This document shows, one piece after another, positions 26,398-36,277 of a stretch of 64,000 bases of DNA; position 1 is the first letter of the stretch; each line of letters begins with the position of its first letter. This DNA comes from an uncultured Pleomorphomonas sp. (GTDB taxonomy: Bacteria; Pseudomonadota; Alphaproteobacteria; Rhizobiales; Pleomorphomonadaceae). The notes under the pieces were generated by a model. The model did no database searches and was not told the DNA's origin. It was given only the letters and a program-made list of their open reading frames with translations. Position numbers and translations under genes: made by a program. The stretch is from positions 1 to 64,000 of the forward strand of contig CALMMQ010000053.1 of NCBI GenBank assembly GCA_937868725.1, read 5' to 3'.

Positions 26398-28077
26398 CTA
26401 TCCCCGGTCGCGGAAGCGATTGGTGATCGGGTAGCGGCGATCGCGGCCGAAGTTCTTGGTGGTGATCTTGACGCCGGGCGCCGCCTGCCGGCGCTTGTAC
26501 TCGGCGATGTAGAGCAGATGCTCGATGCGTCGCACCGTCGCCTCGTCGAACCCCTGAGCGATCAAGTCGGCCACCGTCGTTTCCTTCTCGACGAGGCCGT
26601 TCAGAATGGCGTCGAGCACCGGATAAGGCGGCAGGCTGTCCTGGTCGGTCTGGTTCTCGCGCAGTTCAGCCGTCGGTGCCTTGGTGATGATGCGCTCCGG
26701 AATGACCTCGCCGCCCGGCCCCTTGAGGCCGTCGGGCTGGTGATCGTTGCGCCAGCGGGCCAGCGCATAGACCTCCATCTTGTAGAGATCCTTGATCGGA
26801 TTGAAGCCGCCGTTCATGTCGCCATAGAGCGTGCAGTAGCCGACGCTCATCTCGCTCTTGTTGCCGGTGGTCAGCACCATCGAGCCGAACTTGTTGGAGA
26901 CGGCCATCAGGATGGTGCCACGGGCGCGCGACTGCAGGTTCTCTTCCGTAGTGTCGGACTTGGTGCCCTCGAACATCGGCCCCAACGCCTTGAGGAAGCC
27001 CTCGACCGGCTCGGAGATCGGGACAACGTCGTAGGCGACGCCCAGCGCCGCCGCGCACCGGGCGGCGTCCTCAAGGCTGTCCATCGACGTATAGCGATAA
27101 GGCAGCATCAGGCAGCGCACCTTGTCCGGACCGAAGGCGTCCACCGCCATGGCCGCGACCACGGCCGAATCGATGCCGCCGGACAGGCCGAGCACGACAC
27201 CGGGGAAGCGGTTCTTCTCGACATAGTCGCGCAGGCCGAGCACGCAGGCCCGCCAGTTGGCCTCCAGCACGTCGGGATAGGCCGACACCGCCGCCGGCGC
27301 GATGCGCCAGCCCTTGTCGCCCGTCTCGAGGCTGACAAGCGTCACGCCCTCGCGGAAGGCCGGCAGCTGGAAGGCCAGGCTGCGGTCGGCGTTGAGACCA
27401 AAGCTGGCGCCATCGAACACCAGTTCGTCCTGACCGCTGACGGTGTTGAGGTAAACGAGTGGCAGGCCGGTTTCGACCACGCGCGCCACCGCCGCCTCCA
27501 TGCGCTCGTCATAGGCGGTCCAGCGATAGGGCGAACCGTTGATGACGACGAACAGCTCGGCGCCAGCCTCGGCCAGCGAGCGGGTGACGGCTTCGGTCCA
27601 GATGTCTTCGCAGATCGGCAACCCCAGCTTGATGCCGCGGAAGGTGATGGGGCCGGTCACCGGCCCCGGCACGAAGACGCGTTTCTCGTCGAACACCGAG
27701 TAGTTCGGCAGATCGATCTTGTAGCGCAGGCCGGCGATGGCGCCGCCGTCCAGCAGGGCCGCCGCGTTGTGCAGGCTGCCGCCCGCGTCCACCCAAGGCG
27801 TGCCGATCAGCACCGCCGGACCGCCGTCCGCCGTCTCACCGGCCAGCGTCTCGATCGCCCGCCGGCAATCGCGCTGCACCGCCGGCTTCAGGACCAGGTC
27901 CTCAGGCGTGTAGCCGACGATGAACAGTTCCGGCAGCACGAGAAGATCGGCGCCGAGACGGGCCGCCTCAAGACGGGCGGCACGGGCCTTGTCGAGGTTG
28001 CCGGCGATATCGCCCATGATCGGGTTGATCTGGGCCAGCGCCAGGCGGAGGGTGGTGAGAGAGAGCTTGTCTGTCAT
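26398..28077 (-). CDS. nadE: Glutamine-dependent NAD+ synthetase
   Basis: The 559-residue enzyme makes NAD from deamido-NAD, ATP and glutamine. The N-terminal nitrilase-type amidase domain has its glutamate (LPELFIVGYTPEDL), lysine (RYKIDLPNYSVF) and cysteine (GLPICEDIW). The C-terminal synthetase domain has the ATP pyrophosphatase loop LGLSGGIDSAVVAA and GNKSEMSVGY. Both active sites look intact. It shares its strand with the downstream-lying region but has no close co-directional neighbour. Confidence 0.96.
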   Translation of the reverse strand: MTDKLSLTTLRLALAQINPIMGDIAGNLDKARAARLEAARLGADLLVLPELFIVGYTPEDLVLKPAVQRDCRRAIETLAGETADGGPAVLIGTPWVDAGGSLHNAAALLDGGAIAGLRYKIDLPNYSVFDEKRVFVPGPVTGPITFRGIKLGLPICEDIWTEAVTRSLAEAGAELFVVINGSPYRWTAYDERMEAAVARVVETGLPLVYLNTVSGQDELVFDGASFGLNADRSLAFQLPAFREGVTLVSLETGDKGWRIAPAAVSAYPDVLEANWRACVLGLRDYVEKNRFPGVVLGLSGGIDSAVVAAMAVDAFGPDKVRCLMLPYRYTSMDSLEDAARCAAALGVAYDVVPISEPVEGFLKALGPMFEGTKSDTTEENLQSRARGTILMAVSNKFGSMVLTTGNKSEMSVGYCTLYGDMNGGFNPIKDLYKMEVYALARWRNDHQPDGLKGPGGEVIPERIITKAPTAELRENQTDQDSLPPYPVLDAILNGLVEKETTVADLIAQGFDEATVRRIEHLLYIAEYKRRQAAPGVKITTKNFGRDRRYPITNRFRDRG

Positions 28078-28122
28078 GGCCCTCCCGATTTAACCCGTCC
28101 GTCGAACGCCGGCAACTCCCGT

Positions 28123-28785
28123 TCATTTCTGCGACTTGGGCGGCACGTTGAGGCGCGGAACGCGGATGCGCGTGCCCGTCTCCACCGGTTCGCTGCCGCT
28201 CGGCGGGCGCTGCAGCGGCCGCAGCCGACCCGGCCGGCGTTCGTAGAGCAGGTTCTGACCGACGAAGCGCGACAGGCGCTCGTAGAGCACGCGCGCCGAA
28301 ACCGGCTTCAGGATGAGCGAGTTGGCGCCGAGATCGGCCGCTTCCAGCATGCGCCGCCGGCTGTTGTAGGCGGTAACCAGGATCACCGCCAGCGTCGACA
28401 CGCGCAGATCGGGGTGGCACCGGATGCGGTCGACGAGGCTGGCGCCGTTGCCACCGGTGCCGAGATTCCAGTCGATCAGCATCAGGTCGGGCCGCTCGGT
28501 CTCGATGAGGCGCCAGGCCTCGCTTTCGGTGCTGGCATCAAGCACGGTACGGACGCCGAAGGCAGCCAGCATGGTCAGCGCGATCTTGCGAAAATACGGG
28601 CTGTCATCAACAACCGCGATTCTCAGCGCGTCGAGCCCCACATAGTAGCCAAGATCGAACCGTTCATCCCGTTCCAACGTCGTAGACTCGCTCGCATGCC
28701 CGAAGGCACAGGTCGACCGGCGGCAAATTGGAAACGCCTCGGAGCGCTCCCCCCGGCGCTCTCTCCGCAATGACGCAACTGCCAT
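28123..28785 (-). CDS. Single-domain response regulator with N-terminal extension
   Basis: A receiver domain occupies roughly residues 53-180. It starts LRIAVVDDSPYFRKI, has the phosphorylated aspartate in LMLIDWNLG, and keeps the threonine and lysine sites (VTAYN, LKPVSA). No output domain follows, only a basic proline-rich tail. The start is uncertain: the ATG at 28785 gives 220 residues, while a GTG at 28641 would begin just before the receiver domain. No histidine kinase gene is nearby, so the partner is unknown. Confidence 0.82.
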   Translation of the reverse strand: MAVASLRRERRGERSEAFPICRRSTCAFGHASESTTLERDERFDLGYYVGLDALRIAVVDDSPYFRKIALTMLAAFGVRTVLDASTESEAWRLIETERPDLMLIDWNLGTGGNGASLVDRIRCHPDLRVSTLAVILVTAYNSRRRMLEAADLGANSLILKPVSARVLYERLSRFVGQNLLYERRPGRLRPLQRPPSGSEPVETGTRIRVPRLNVPPKSQK

Positions 28786-28956
28786 GTTCAAAAGAACGGT
28801 GACAGGCCCTCCGGCTTGTTGGCCGGCCGCGGTCACCGAGCAGTACACAAGACGGCAAGCGAACCGATCACGGTTGTCGATTCCTTGCCCTGAACTTGAA
28901 TATCGGACGGAGCTTCGAAAGATTGGGTTAAGATCTCAGCCTGTTGCAGGGCAGAA

Positions 28957-28992
28957 ACAAACAACAAAAGGGGCGCCCAAAAGAGCGCCCCT
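28957..28992 (-). terminator. Rho-independent terminator of ndk
   Basis: AGGGGCGC and GCGCCCCT form an 8-bp stem at 28969-28992. On the minus strand it is followed by TTTGTTGTTTGTTT, about 36 bases past the ndk stop. Confidence 0.88.
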
Positions 28993-29028
28993 CATGCAAT
29001 ACAAGTAGAAGCTGTGTTAGCTGAAGAA

Positions 29029-29451
29029 TCAGCCGACGATTTCGATGGCCGAGAACCAGTAGGCGATTTCGGCGGCAGCCGTTTCCGGCGCGTCGGAACC
29101 GTGGACCGAGTTCTCACCCATCGACAGGGCGAATTCCTTGCGGATGGTGCCCGGCTCGGCCTTGGCCGGATTGGTGGCGCCCATCACTTCGCGGTTCTTG
29201 AGAATGGCGTTCTCGCCCTCGAGCACCTGCACGATGGTCGGCGCCGACGACATGAAGTCGCAGAGTTCATCGAAGAACGGCTTGCCCTGGTGAACGGCAT
29301 AGAAGCCTTCGGCCTGCTTGCGCGTCATCCAGACGCGCTTGGAGGCGACGACCCGCAGACCGGCGGCCTCGAGCTTGGCGGTGATCGCGCCAGTAAGGTT
29401 GCGCCTGGTCGCGTCCGGCTTGATCATCGAGAAAGTACGTTCGATCGCCAT
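29029..29451 (-). CDS. ndk: Nucleoside diphosphate kinase
   Basis: The 140-residue enzyme balances nucleoside triphosphate pools by ping-pong phosphate transfer. The catalytic histidine is in [12 protein letters not shown], and [15 protein letters not shown] opens the protein as in all family members. Length and sequence are standard. It has its own terminator, so it is probably monocistronic. Confidence 0.97.
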   Translation of the reverse strand: MAIERTFSMIKPDATRRNLTGAITAKLEAAGLRVVASKRVWMTRKQAEGFYAVHQGKPFFDELCDFMSSAPTIVQVLEGENAILKNREVMGATNPAKAEPGTIRKEFALSMGENSVHGSDAPETAAAEIAYWFSAIEIVG

Positions 29452-29605
29452 CTTGTCACTGCCTTCTTGGCTGAGAATCCAGCCGGCGCGGTGGGATGCC
29501 GCCCAGCCTTCGGGGATGCCGGCTTATACCGTCGCCCAAAGGCGACCGCAAGTCGGACACCTACCACGTCTTGCCGGAAATCCGCCGTTTGCCTCGCCGG
29601 CCGAC

Positions 29606-29633
29606 GAAAAACCCGGCGACCTCGGCCGCCGGG
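29606..29633 (-). terminator. Rho-independent terminator of the ialB gene
   Basis: CCCGGCG and CGCCGGG form a 7-bp stem (29612-29618 with 29627-29633). On the minus strand a TTTTT run follows, about 30 bases after the stop at 29665. Confidence 0.8.
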
Positions 29634-29664
29634 CTGAAACGTGTCCGTCGAACGGCGCCAGCCC

Positions 29665-30351
29665 TTACTGGCTCGGCGTCGCAGCGCTCGAAGCGGCGTT
29701 CTGAGCGTCCAGCAGCTTCTGCTGGGCTTCCTTGGCCTTGCGCTGCACTTCGGCGGCCAGCGCGTCGTGCTGACGCTGCAGCGCGGCGGTGTCGATGGCC
29801 GGGCCGGCGTAGGCGGTGGTGAAGCCGGTGAGCTCGAGCGGGAAGTTCAGCGCCTTGGCCTGCTGGTTCTGGGCCGTGACGATCAGCGCCTTGCCCTTCT
29901 TCATGGCGGCGATGAAGTCGTCGGCGATGGGAATCTCGGCAAAGCAGGCATTCGGCATGCAGATGGTGAACTTGCCAGGCACCTGATTGTTCTGGTCGAC
30001 CTGAACGCGGATGCCGGGCTGGATCAGCATGCCGACCGGGGTCTGGACGAGCAGGATGCGACGCGACTCGCCGTCAACCTCGCGCACGCCGGCCGAAGCC
30101 AGGAACTGGCCCGAGTCGGTACGCAGTTCGCGCACGGTGAGGCAGATCTGCTTCTTGTTCTTGGCGTCCTGGCCGCAGATCTTGTTCCACGGATTGTTGG
30201 AAGCAGCGGCATCGCCGGAGGCGGCCGGAGCGGCGGCGGCCGCCGCCGGAGCGGCAGCGGGCGTCGGCGCGTTCTGGGCATATGCGACGGAACCGACAGC
30301 GAGAAGCGCCGCCGCCGAAACCACCATCCTCAGGGAGAAAAGCGTCGCCAT
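29665..30351 (-). CDS. Invasion-associated locus B (IalB) family protein
   Basis: The 228-residue protein has a secretion signal ending at VAYAQ, then a low-complexity Ala/Pro linker (about 27-50). The IalB domain (about 52-190) carries cysteines in WNKICGQD, KQICLTV and the pair in FTICMPNACFAEI. The last 40 residues are Ala/Gln-rich and probably helical. IalB proteins are periplasmic and common in Hyphomicrobiales, and were named from Bartonella; a role in host entry should not be assumed here. AGAGGA precedes the ATG. Confidence 0.92.
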   Translation of the reverse strand: MATLFSLRMVVSAAALLAVGSVAYAQNAPTPAAAPAAAAAAPAASGDAAASNNPWNKICGQDAKNKKQICLTVRELRTDSGQFLASAGVREVDGESRRILLVQTPVGMLIQPGIRVQVDQNNQVPGKFTICMPNACFAEIPIADDFIAAMKKGKALIVTAQNQQAKALNFPLELTGFTTAYAGPAIDTAALQRQHDALAAEVQRKAKEAQQKLLDAQNAASSAATPSQ

Positions 30352-30716
30352 TACTCAATCCTCTGCGTTCGTCAAAGACCGGTGCCCACCGTCTGGCGCT
30401 ACCGGACCGACTTGTCAACTATACAAGCGCGAAAACGCCCGGCGGCCGCCCTGGGCCGATCCGGTTGCGTGGTCAGTGTTGCAACCGAGCCTGCGCTCCG
30501 CGTCGAAACCGATCGTTCCTCCATTGGCCTTCAATTTGGGCAAGATGTTGTCTCAACCGCCGCTGACGCCCGAGTTTGCGACCGAACCGCCCAAGGTTTG
30601 TCGCCACATGTCGTGTGGACAGAGCCGCCTTGCCGGCCGTCATCTGCCAAGTTTGAAGGCAACACCGGATGGCACGTGCTATCTTTACCAGAGATTCGCT
30701 TTCCATGAGGATGGGC
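30352..30716. other. Divergent intergenic region, no gene seen
   Basis: The gap of about 350 bases between ialB and the solute-binding protein gene should contain both promoters. I see no RNA gene, hairpin with T-run or obvious operator in it. Confidence 0.45.
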
Positions 30717-32534
30717 ATGCCCACAGAGATTTCGCGCCGGACGTTTTGCACGCTCGCCACCGCGGCGCTGCTGCTGCCGGTCGGCAAGGCGCGCGCCGCC
30801 GCCTCGATCGGCATCGCCATGCATGGCGAACCGGCGCTGGCCGCCGGCTTCGATCATCTGCCTTACGCCAACCCCAACGCCCCCAAGGGCGGCACGCTGT
30901 CGCTTGGCTTCCCCGGCGCCTTCGACAGCCTCAACCCGTTCATCGTCAAGGGCAATGCCCCGCGCGGCCTTGCCGACACGCTCTACGGCAACAACGTCTG
31001 GGACACCCTGCTCTACCGCAGCGCCGACGAACCGTTCTCGCTCTACGGCCTGTTGGCCGAAAGCGTCGACATGCCCGACGACCGCACCTACGTCGAGTTC
31101 ACCCTCAACGCCGCCGCCAAGTTCTCCGACGGCCAGCCGGTGACGGTCGAAGACGTGCTGTTCACCATCGATCTGCTCAAGGGCAAGGGCCGGCCGGTCT
31201 ACAAGCGCCGCTTCGAGAAGGTGGCGGCCGTCGACCAGACCGGCGAGCGCGCCATCCGCTTCACGTTCGCCGGCGGCGCCGACCGCGAGCTGCCGCTGCT
31301 GATCGGTGGCTTCACGCCCATTCTGCCCAAGCACGCCACCGATATCGCCACCTTCGACCAGTCGACCATGCAGCCGATGATCGGTTCCGGTCCCTACACC
31401 ATCGTCGGCGTCGACGCCGGTCGCCAGGTGGTGCTGAAGCGCAACCCCGACTATTGGGGCAAGGACTTGCCGATCAAGCGCGGCCTCAACAATTTCGACG
31501 AGATCCACATCGAGTACTTCAAGGACGCCACCGCCTATTTCGAGGCTTTCAAGACCGGCGCCTTCGATCTCAACCTCGAGACCGATCCCGGCCACTGGGC
31601 CAACGCTTACGATTTCCCGGCCGCCAAGGATGGCCGCGTCGTGCTCGAAAAAATCAAGACCGGCGTGCCCAAGGGCATGAGTGGCTTCGTCTTCAACACC
31701 CGCCGCGACTTCTTCAAGGACCAGCGGGTGCGCGAGGCGCTGATCCGCCTGTTCGACTTCGAGGCCGTCAATCGCAACCTCTACTTCGGCGCCTTTGCCC
31801 GCTCGGCCTCATTCTTCCAGGGCTCGATGCTGAGCGCGGTCGGCAAGCCGGCCAGCGAGGCCGAGAAGGCGCTGCTCGCCCCCTTTGCCGCCTCCCTGCG
31901 CGAGGATGTCATGGCCGGCACCTATCTGCCGCCGGCCAGCGACGGCACCGGTCGCGATCGCAAGGCGCTGCGCGCCGCCCTCGACCTCCTCGGCGCCGCC
32001 GGCTGGAAACTGCAGGGAACGACGCTGGTCAATGCCGATGGCAAGCCGTTCGCCTTCGAGTTCATGTGCAAGACGGCCGACGAGGAGAAGCTGGCGCTGG
32101 CCTATCAGGGCACGCTGAAACTGGTCGGCATCACCATGACGGTGCGCACCGTCGATTCCACCCAGTACTACGACCGTCAGAAATCGTTCGATTTCGACAT
32201 GCTGCAGATGCTTTGGACGGCTTCGCTGTCGCCGGGCAACGAGCAGATCAATCGCTGGTCGATCAAGGCTGCCACCACCGAAGGCACCTTCAACTATGCT
32301 GGCGCCGCCGATCCCGGCATCGACGCCATGATCGACGCCATGCTGGCCGCCCGCAGCGAGGACGAGTTCGAAACCGCCGTTCGCGCCCTCGACCGCATCC
32401 TGATTTCCGGCCTCTACTGCGTGCCGCTGTTCCACCTGCCCGAGGACCTGGTGGCGCGGTGGAAACGCGTGGCGCGGCCGGAGGTGACGGCAATCGCCGG
32501 GCTGCAGCCGGAAACCTGGTGGGCCTCCGTCTGA
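30717..32534 (+). CDS. Family 5 extracellular solute-binding protein (YejA/oligopeptide type)
   Basis: The roughly 605-residue protein is a periplasmic receptor for peptides or similar solutes. A twin-arginine-like signal (SRRTFCTLATAALLLP) ends near ARA. HGEPALAAGFDHLPYANPNAPKGG is the YejA-type opening, and GSGPYTIVGVDAGRQVVLKRNPDYWG is a family 5 hallmark. Start codon is uncertain: the ATG at 30717 has GAGG six bases upstream, and ATGs at 30669, 30705 and 30711 are in frame. No permease or ATPase genes follow, so it may serve a transporter encoded elsewhere. Confidence 0.9.
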   Translation: MPTEISRRTFCTLATAALLLPVGKARAAASIGIAMHGEPALAAGFDHLPYANPNAPKGGTLSLGFPGAFDSLNPFIVKGNAPRGLADTLYGNNVWDTLLYRSADEPFSLYGLLAESVDMPDDRTYVEFTLNAAAKFSDGQPVTVEDVLFTIDLLKGKGRPVYKRRFEKVAAVDQTGERAIRFTFAGGADRELPLLIGGFTPILPKHATDIATFDQSTMQPMIGSGPYTIVGVDAGRQVVLKRNPDYWGKDLPIKRGLNNFDEIHIEYFKDATAYFEAFKTGAFDLNLETDPGHWANAYDFPAAKDGRVVLEKIKTGVPKGMSGFVFNTRRDFFKDQRVREALIRLFDFEAVNRNLYFGAFARSASFFQGSMLSAVGKPASEAEKALLAPFAASLREDVMAGTYLPPASDGTGRDRKALRAALDLLGAAGWKLQGTTLVNADGKPFAFEFMCKTADEEKLALAYQGTLKLVGITMTVRTVDSTQYYDRQKSFDFDMLQMLWTASLSPGNEQINRWSIKAATTEGTFNYAGAADPGIDAMIDAMLAARSEDEFETAVRALDRILISGLYCVPLFHLPEDLVARWKRVARPEVTAIAGLQPETWWASV

Positions 32535-32565
32535 CGGAGGGTGAGGACAACCGAGGACTAGACCG

Positions 32566-34209
32566 ATGATTCTGACGTCCGCCGATCGCGCTAGGGAGCA
32601 TGTCGCCTCCGGAGCCTGGAATCACGTGACGCTGAACCAGCTGTTCAAGCGCAACGCCGTCGATTTCGCCGGCGACGTGGTGTTCGAGGATGTCGGACCC
32701 GGCGCCGTGCCGGGGCTGGCCTCGTCGCTGACCTACACCGAAGCCGACCGGCGCATCGAGGGGCTGGCCGCCTTCTTCGCCAACATCGGCCTCAAGCCCG
32801 ACATGGTGCTTGGCATGCATCTGCCGCCATGCGCCGATGCCGCCATCATCCTGCTCGCCGCCCTCCGGGCCGGCCTCGTCGTCTGTCCGCTGCCGGTCTA
32901 CTGGACCAAATCCGAGGTCGAGGCCGCCATCGAGGCGGCGTCGATCAAGGGCGTCGTCACCGCCTCGGAGATCGAGGGCGAGGCGGCCGGCGAGCTGATC
33001 CGCGACGTTGCCGCCGACACCTTCGCCATCCGCTTCGTCTTCGCCGTCGGCGCCGGCCTGCCGGACGGCCTCATTGATCTCGCCGAGGTGCTGGCCGAGG
33101 TCGACGCCTTCGGCCCGGTGCCCGAAGTGATCAGGCGCGGCGAAGCCTCCGAACACGTGGCGCTGCTGTCGCTGGCCAAGACGCCCGACGACCGGCTGGC
33201 GGTGGTGCCCTACAACCACGACCAGATTCTGGCCATCGCCCTCGGACACCTGATGGAAGCCGGCATGCAGCGCGGCGAAACCATCCTGTCGACCATGCAT
33301 CCGGCCAGCCTTGCCACCGTCGCCGGCGCCCTCGCCGCCGGCCTGATCTCGTCGAGCCGCCTCGCTTTCCACCACGGCACCTCGCTGGCCGGTCTCGCCG
33401 ACGCCGCCCGCTCGGCCGGCGCCAGCCGCGTCGTGCTGCCCGAGCCGTTGGGGCCGGCGCTGGCCGCCGTGCTGCCCGACACCGTGGCGCTGTCGCTGGT
33501 CGGCACCGGCCTCGGCCGCACCCGGCCCGAGGCGATGGCCAAGGAGCGCACCACCGTCGATCTTGTCACCCTCGGTGGTCTCTGCCTCATCCCGCGCGCC
33601 CGCGATGCCGCCGGGCAAGCCGTCGAGCTGGCCTCCGGCCCGGCCCGCGTCGGCGGCGACAGCGCGCCCGTGCTTTATGAGGCCCGCATCAAGCCGCGCA
33701 GCGCCGCCGGCGACCGCCGGACGCAGCTGACCGAGGGCGAACTGCTGCTCGGCGGTGCCATCATCGCCGATGCGCCCTGGCCGGAACCGCAGGCCGGGCG
33801 GGCCGGCGCCATGCTCGGCGTCACCTCCGACGGCTTCCTGCGCACCGGTCTGCACGTCGAGATGAACGGCGAGCGGCTGACCATCACCGGCTCGCTGATC
33901 GAGACCATCCAGCTGGCCGGCACCACCGTGTCGCCGGCCCGTCTCGACGCGCTGTTCCGGCGTCATCCCGATTTCGCCGATGCCGCCGTCTTCCCCATTG
34001 CCGCCGGCCCGGTGGGCAACCGCCTCGGTCTCGCCGTGGTACCGCGCTCAGACGTCGTGCCGAGCCTGACCGAGCTTGTTGCCTGGCTCGACGGCGAACA
34101 GGCCGGGGCCCTCGACCGACCGGTGGTGGTGATGGCAGTGAGCGAGATTCCACGCGCCGCCGACGGCAGCGTTGCCCGCGACGCGCTGGTCTTCCGGGCG
34201 GCGGCCTGA
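32566..34209 (+). CDS. Degenerate AMP-binding (acyl-CoA synthetase-like) protein
   Basis: The 547-residue protein follows the adenylate-forming enzyme fold throughout: an N-terminal LTYTEADRRIEGLAAFFANIGLKPD region and a C-terminal subdomain from about residue 430. The catalytic motifs are lost. The phosphate-binding loop TSGTTGxPKG is replaced by LAKTPDDRLAV. TGD is replaced by TGL (FLRTGLHVE). The C-terminal lysine of the GK motif is valine (AADGSVARDAL). It probably binds a ligand or partner rather than activating acids. It begins 31 bases after the solute-binding protein gene, suggesting co-transcription, and is convergent with recO. Confidence 0.85.
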   Translation: MILTSADRAREHVASGAWNHVTLNQLFKRNAVDFAGDVVFEDVGPGAVPGLASSLTYTEADRRIEGLAAFFANIGLKPDMVLGMHLPPCADAAIILLAALRAGLVVCPLPVYWTKSEVEAAIEAASIKGVVTASEIEGEAAGELIRDVAADTFAIRFVFAVGAGLPDGLIDLAEVLAEVDAFGPVPEVIRRGEASEHVALLSLAKTPDDRLAVVPYNHDQILAIALGHLMEAGMQRGETILSTMHPASLATVAGALAAGLISSSRLAFHHGTSLAGLADAARSAGASRVVLPEPLGPALAAVLPDTVALSLVGTGLGRTRPEAMAKERTTVDLVTLGGLCLIPRARDAAGQAVELASGPARVGGDSAPVLYEARIKPRSAAGDRRTQLTEGELLLGGAIIADAPWPEPQAGRAGAMLGVTSDGFLRTGLHVEMNGERLTITGSLIETIQLAGTTVSPARLDALFRRHPDFADAAVFPIAAGPVGNRLGLAVVPRSDVVPSLTELVAWLDGEQAGALDRPVVVMAVSEIPRAADGSVARDALVFRAAA

Positions 34210-34210
34210 G

Positions 34211-34945
34211 TCACGGCCGCGCCGACAGCTGCGCCAGCTTCTCCATGAGCTGGCCACGCGCCGTCGGCAACGGCTGGGCTCGCGGCTCGGCCACGTGGCG
34301 ATCGAGAAAATAGCCGGTGAGCTTCAGCCCGTCGATCACCTCGGCGACGTCGGGCGCCGTCTCGGCGTCTTGGCGCAGGAACGGCGGTAGCTTGAGGAGA
34401 CGGGCCGCGTAGGGCGTGCCGGCCTCGCGGCAGACCGCCCGCGCCGACTTCGGGCTGACGTAGACGAGATCGTCGCGGCGCCCGGTGGCGGCGCAGGTCG
34501 AGAGGTCGAGGCCGAAGCCGAGTTCGTCGAGCAGCATCACCTCGAAGCGGGCGATCAACGCCCCGGCCGTCAGCGCGTCACCGAGATTGTCAAGCAATGC
34601 TTCGGCGGCGCGATAGAGGCCGGGATGGGCCTCCCGCTCGGCGAGATAGCGCAGAAGACCGGCGACGATCTGTACGCCGTAGAGACCGGCGACTCCCTCC
34701 ATCAGCCGCGCTGCCCGCGCGGTGTGAAGCTCGACGGTGCAGAAGCCGAGATGCGTCTCGAGCCGGGCCTTCCAGTTGACGAGCAGCGTGTTGCCCGGCT
34801 GCAGCGTCGGCTGCAGCCGCCGCGACCGGGCGCCCTTGAGCAGACCGAGGTGGCGGCCGAACTCCGGCGTCATCACCTCGATCACCGCCGAGCTTTCCCC
34901 GTGCGGCTTGAGCCCGAGCAGCAGCGCTTCCGATTCCCATTGCAC
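34211..34945 (-). CDS. recO: DNA repair protein RecO
   Basis: The 244-residue protein helps load RecA in the RecFOR recombination pathway. The N-terminal OB-fold part reads SEALLLGLKPHGESSAVIEVMT. The C-terminal part carries the cysteine-bearing LDLSTCAATGRRDDLVYVSP. It starts at GTG 34945, four bases after the recX stop, and ends one base from the stop of the convergent AMP-binding gene. Its gene order (rlmE-recX-recO) indicates one transcript. Confidence 0.94.
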   Translation of the reverse strand: MQWESEALLLGLKPHGESSAVIEVMTPEFGRHLGLLKGARSRRLQPTLQPGNTLLVNWKARLETHLGFCTVELHTARAARLMEGVAGLYGVQIVAGLLRYLAEREAHPGLYRAAEALLDNLGDALTAGALIARFEVMLLDELGFGLDLSTCAATGRRDDLVYVSPKSARAVCREAGTPYAARLLKLPPFLRQDAETAPDVAEVIDGLKLTGYFLDRHVAEPRAQPLPTARGQLMEKLAQLSARP

Positions 34946-34949
34946 CGGC

Positions 34950-35528
34950 CTACCCCCCTGCGAGCCGCTCCTCGGCCTCCTCCAGCCCCATGCCGATCAC
35001 TTGCCGGGCCAACGAATAGGCAAAGCCCTGGCGGACGAGCACACCGATGTCGCGGTCGCGCCCGGCCCGGTCATCGCTCCTGGGCTCGACCCGCCACGGT
35101 CCCAGCCGGCGGCGGCGGGCAAGACGCAGCGCCGCTTCCGCCTCGTCGATGTCGGCGGCGGCGAGCGCGGCCGCCGCCGTTTCGGCGTCGACCCCCTTGG
35201 CGCGCAGACCGAGGGCGATCTTGCGCCGTGAACCGCCTTTCCGCCGCAGCGAGGCGGTGCGCCCGTCGGCAAACGCCCGGTCATCGAGCAGCCCCAGTGC
35301 TGCAACGTCGGCGACCACCGCCGCGACCAGTCCGGCCGCGTCGACGCTGTCGGCCTCGATCAGCCCCATGTCGGCCCAGCGGCCGAGCTTGCGCCGCAGC
35401 ACGCCGGCAAAATGCGCCTGCGAGGCGGCATAGCGGTTGAGATAGGCAAAGGCTGACTTGCGCAGCCGTTCGCGCAACCGGTCGGCGGCGATCGGCTTGA
35501 TGGGGCGTCCGGCCGGCGCCTCGCTCAC
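34950..35528 (-). CDS. recX: RecX family regulatory protein
   Basis: The 192-residue helical protein fits RecX, a modulator of RecA filaments. [20 protein letters not shown] and the repeated three-helix pattern with [30 protein letters not shown] are the landmarks. It starts with GTG at 35528, overlapping the rlmE stop by three bases (GTGA). Linkage to recO rather than recA is notable but occurs in related genomes. Confidence 0.88.
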   Translation of the reverse strand: MSEAPAGRPIKPIAADRLRERLRKSAFAYLNRYAASQAHFAGVLRRKLGRWADMGLIEADSVDAAGLVAAVVADVAALGLLDDRAFADGRTASLRRKGGSRRKIALGLRAKGVDAETAAAALAAADIDEAEAALRLARRRRLGPWRVEPRSDDRAGRDRDIGVLVRQGFAYSLARQVIGMGLEEAEERLAGG

Positions 35529-36277
35529 GTCTCGGCGGCGCCCGCCTCAGCCGGCGCGGCGGCGCGTCCCTTGAAGCCCTTGGCGACGACGTACATCTCG
35601 ACGCTTTCCTGCCGGCTCGACGGCGGCTTGAAATGGAACACCTGGGCGAAGTTCTGCTTCAGCGTCGCCAGCAGTTCGTTTTCGGTGCCGCCACGGAACA
35701 CCTTGGCGACGAAGGCTCCCCCCGGCCGCAGCACGTCGATGGCGAAATCGGCGGCCACCTCACAGAGATAGGTGGTGCGCAAATGGTCGGTCTTGTGGTG
35801 GCCGGTGGTCGGCGCCGCCATGTCCGACAGCACCAGATCCGGCGGATGGCCGCCCAGCGCCTCCTTCAGCGCCGCCGGCGCGTCATCGTCGAGAAAGTCC
35901 TTCTGGAACAGCGTCACGCCGGGGATGCTGCCCATCTCGAGGTAGTCGATGCCGACCACCAGCGGGTTGGCCGGGCTGGAGCCGACCTTGCGCGAGGACA
36001 CCTGGCACCAGCCGCCAGGCGCCGCCCCGAGGTCGACGACCCGGTAGCCCGACTTCAGCAGGTGATACTTTTCGTCGATCTCGATCAGCTTGAAGGCGGC
36101 GCGCGACCGCCAGCCTTCCTTCTTGGCCTTGACGACATAGGGGTCATTGAGCTGGCGCTGCAGCCAGCGGACCGACGACGCCGTGCGGCCGCGCGCCGTC
36201 TTGACGCGCACCTTGAGGCCGGTGTCGGCCCGCCCCTTGCCCTTGCCGCCGTCCTTGGACTTGCCTTCGTCAGCCAT
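35525..36277 (-). CDS. rlmE: 23S rRNA (uridine-2'-O)-methyltransferase RlmE (RrmJ/FtsJ)
   Basis: The 250-residue enzyme methylates the A-loop uridine of 23S rRNA using S-adenosylmethionine. The SAM-binding motif [15 protein letters not shown] follows [15 protein letters not shown]. The catalytic aspartate is in [17 protein letters not shown] and a catalytic lysine in [10 protein letters not shown] lysine-rich N-terminal tail (about 1-40) is added to the E. coli-length core. The ATG at 36277 overlaps the end of the Ppx/GppA gene by eight bases. Confidence 0.95.
   Translation of the reverse strand: MADEGKSKDGGKGKGRADTGLKVRVKTARGRTASSVRWLQRQLNDPYVVKAKKEGWRSRAAFKLIEIDEKYHLLKSGYRVVDLGAAPGGWCQVSSRKVGSSPANPLVVGIDYLEMGSIPGVTLFQKDFLDDDAPAALKEALGGHPPDLVLSDMAAPTTGHHKTDHLRTTYLCEVAADFAIDVLRPGGAFVAKVFRGGTENELLATLKQNFAQVFHFKPPSSRQESVEMYVVAKGFKGRAAAPAEAGAAET

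Noticed and set aside
26518-28773. A 751-codon plus-strand open frame opposite nadE
   Set aside because: nadE has both active sites intact on the minus strand. The opposite frame is compositionally biased and has no family.
30011-32569. An 852-codon plus-strand frame overlapping the solute-binding protein gene
   Set aside because: It is out of frame with the clear family 5 binding protein and is rich in Arg, Ala and His, as expected of a shifted frame.
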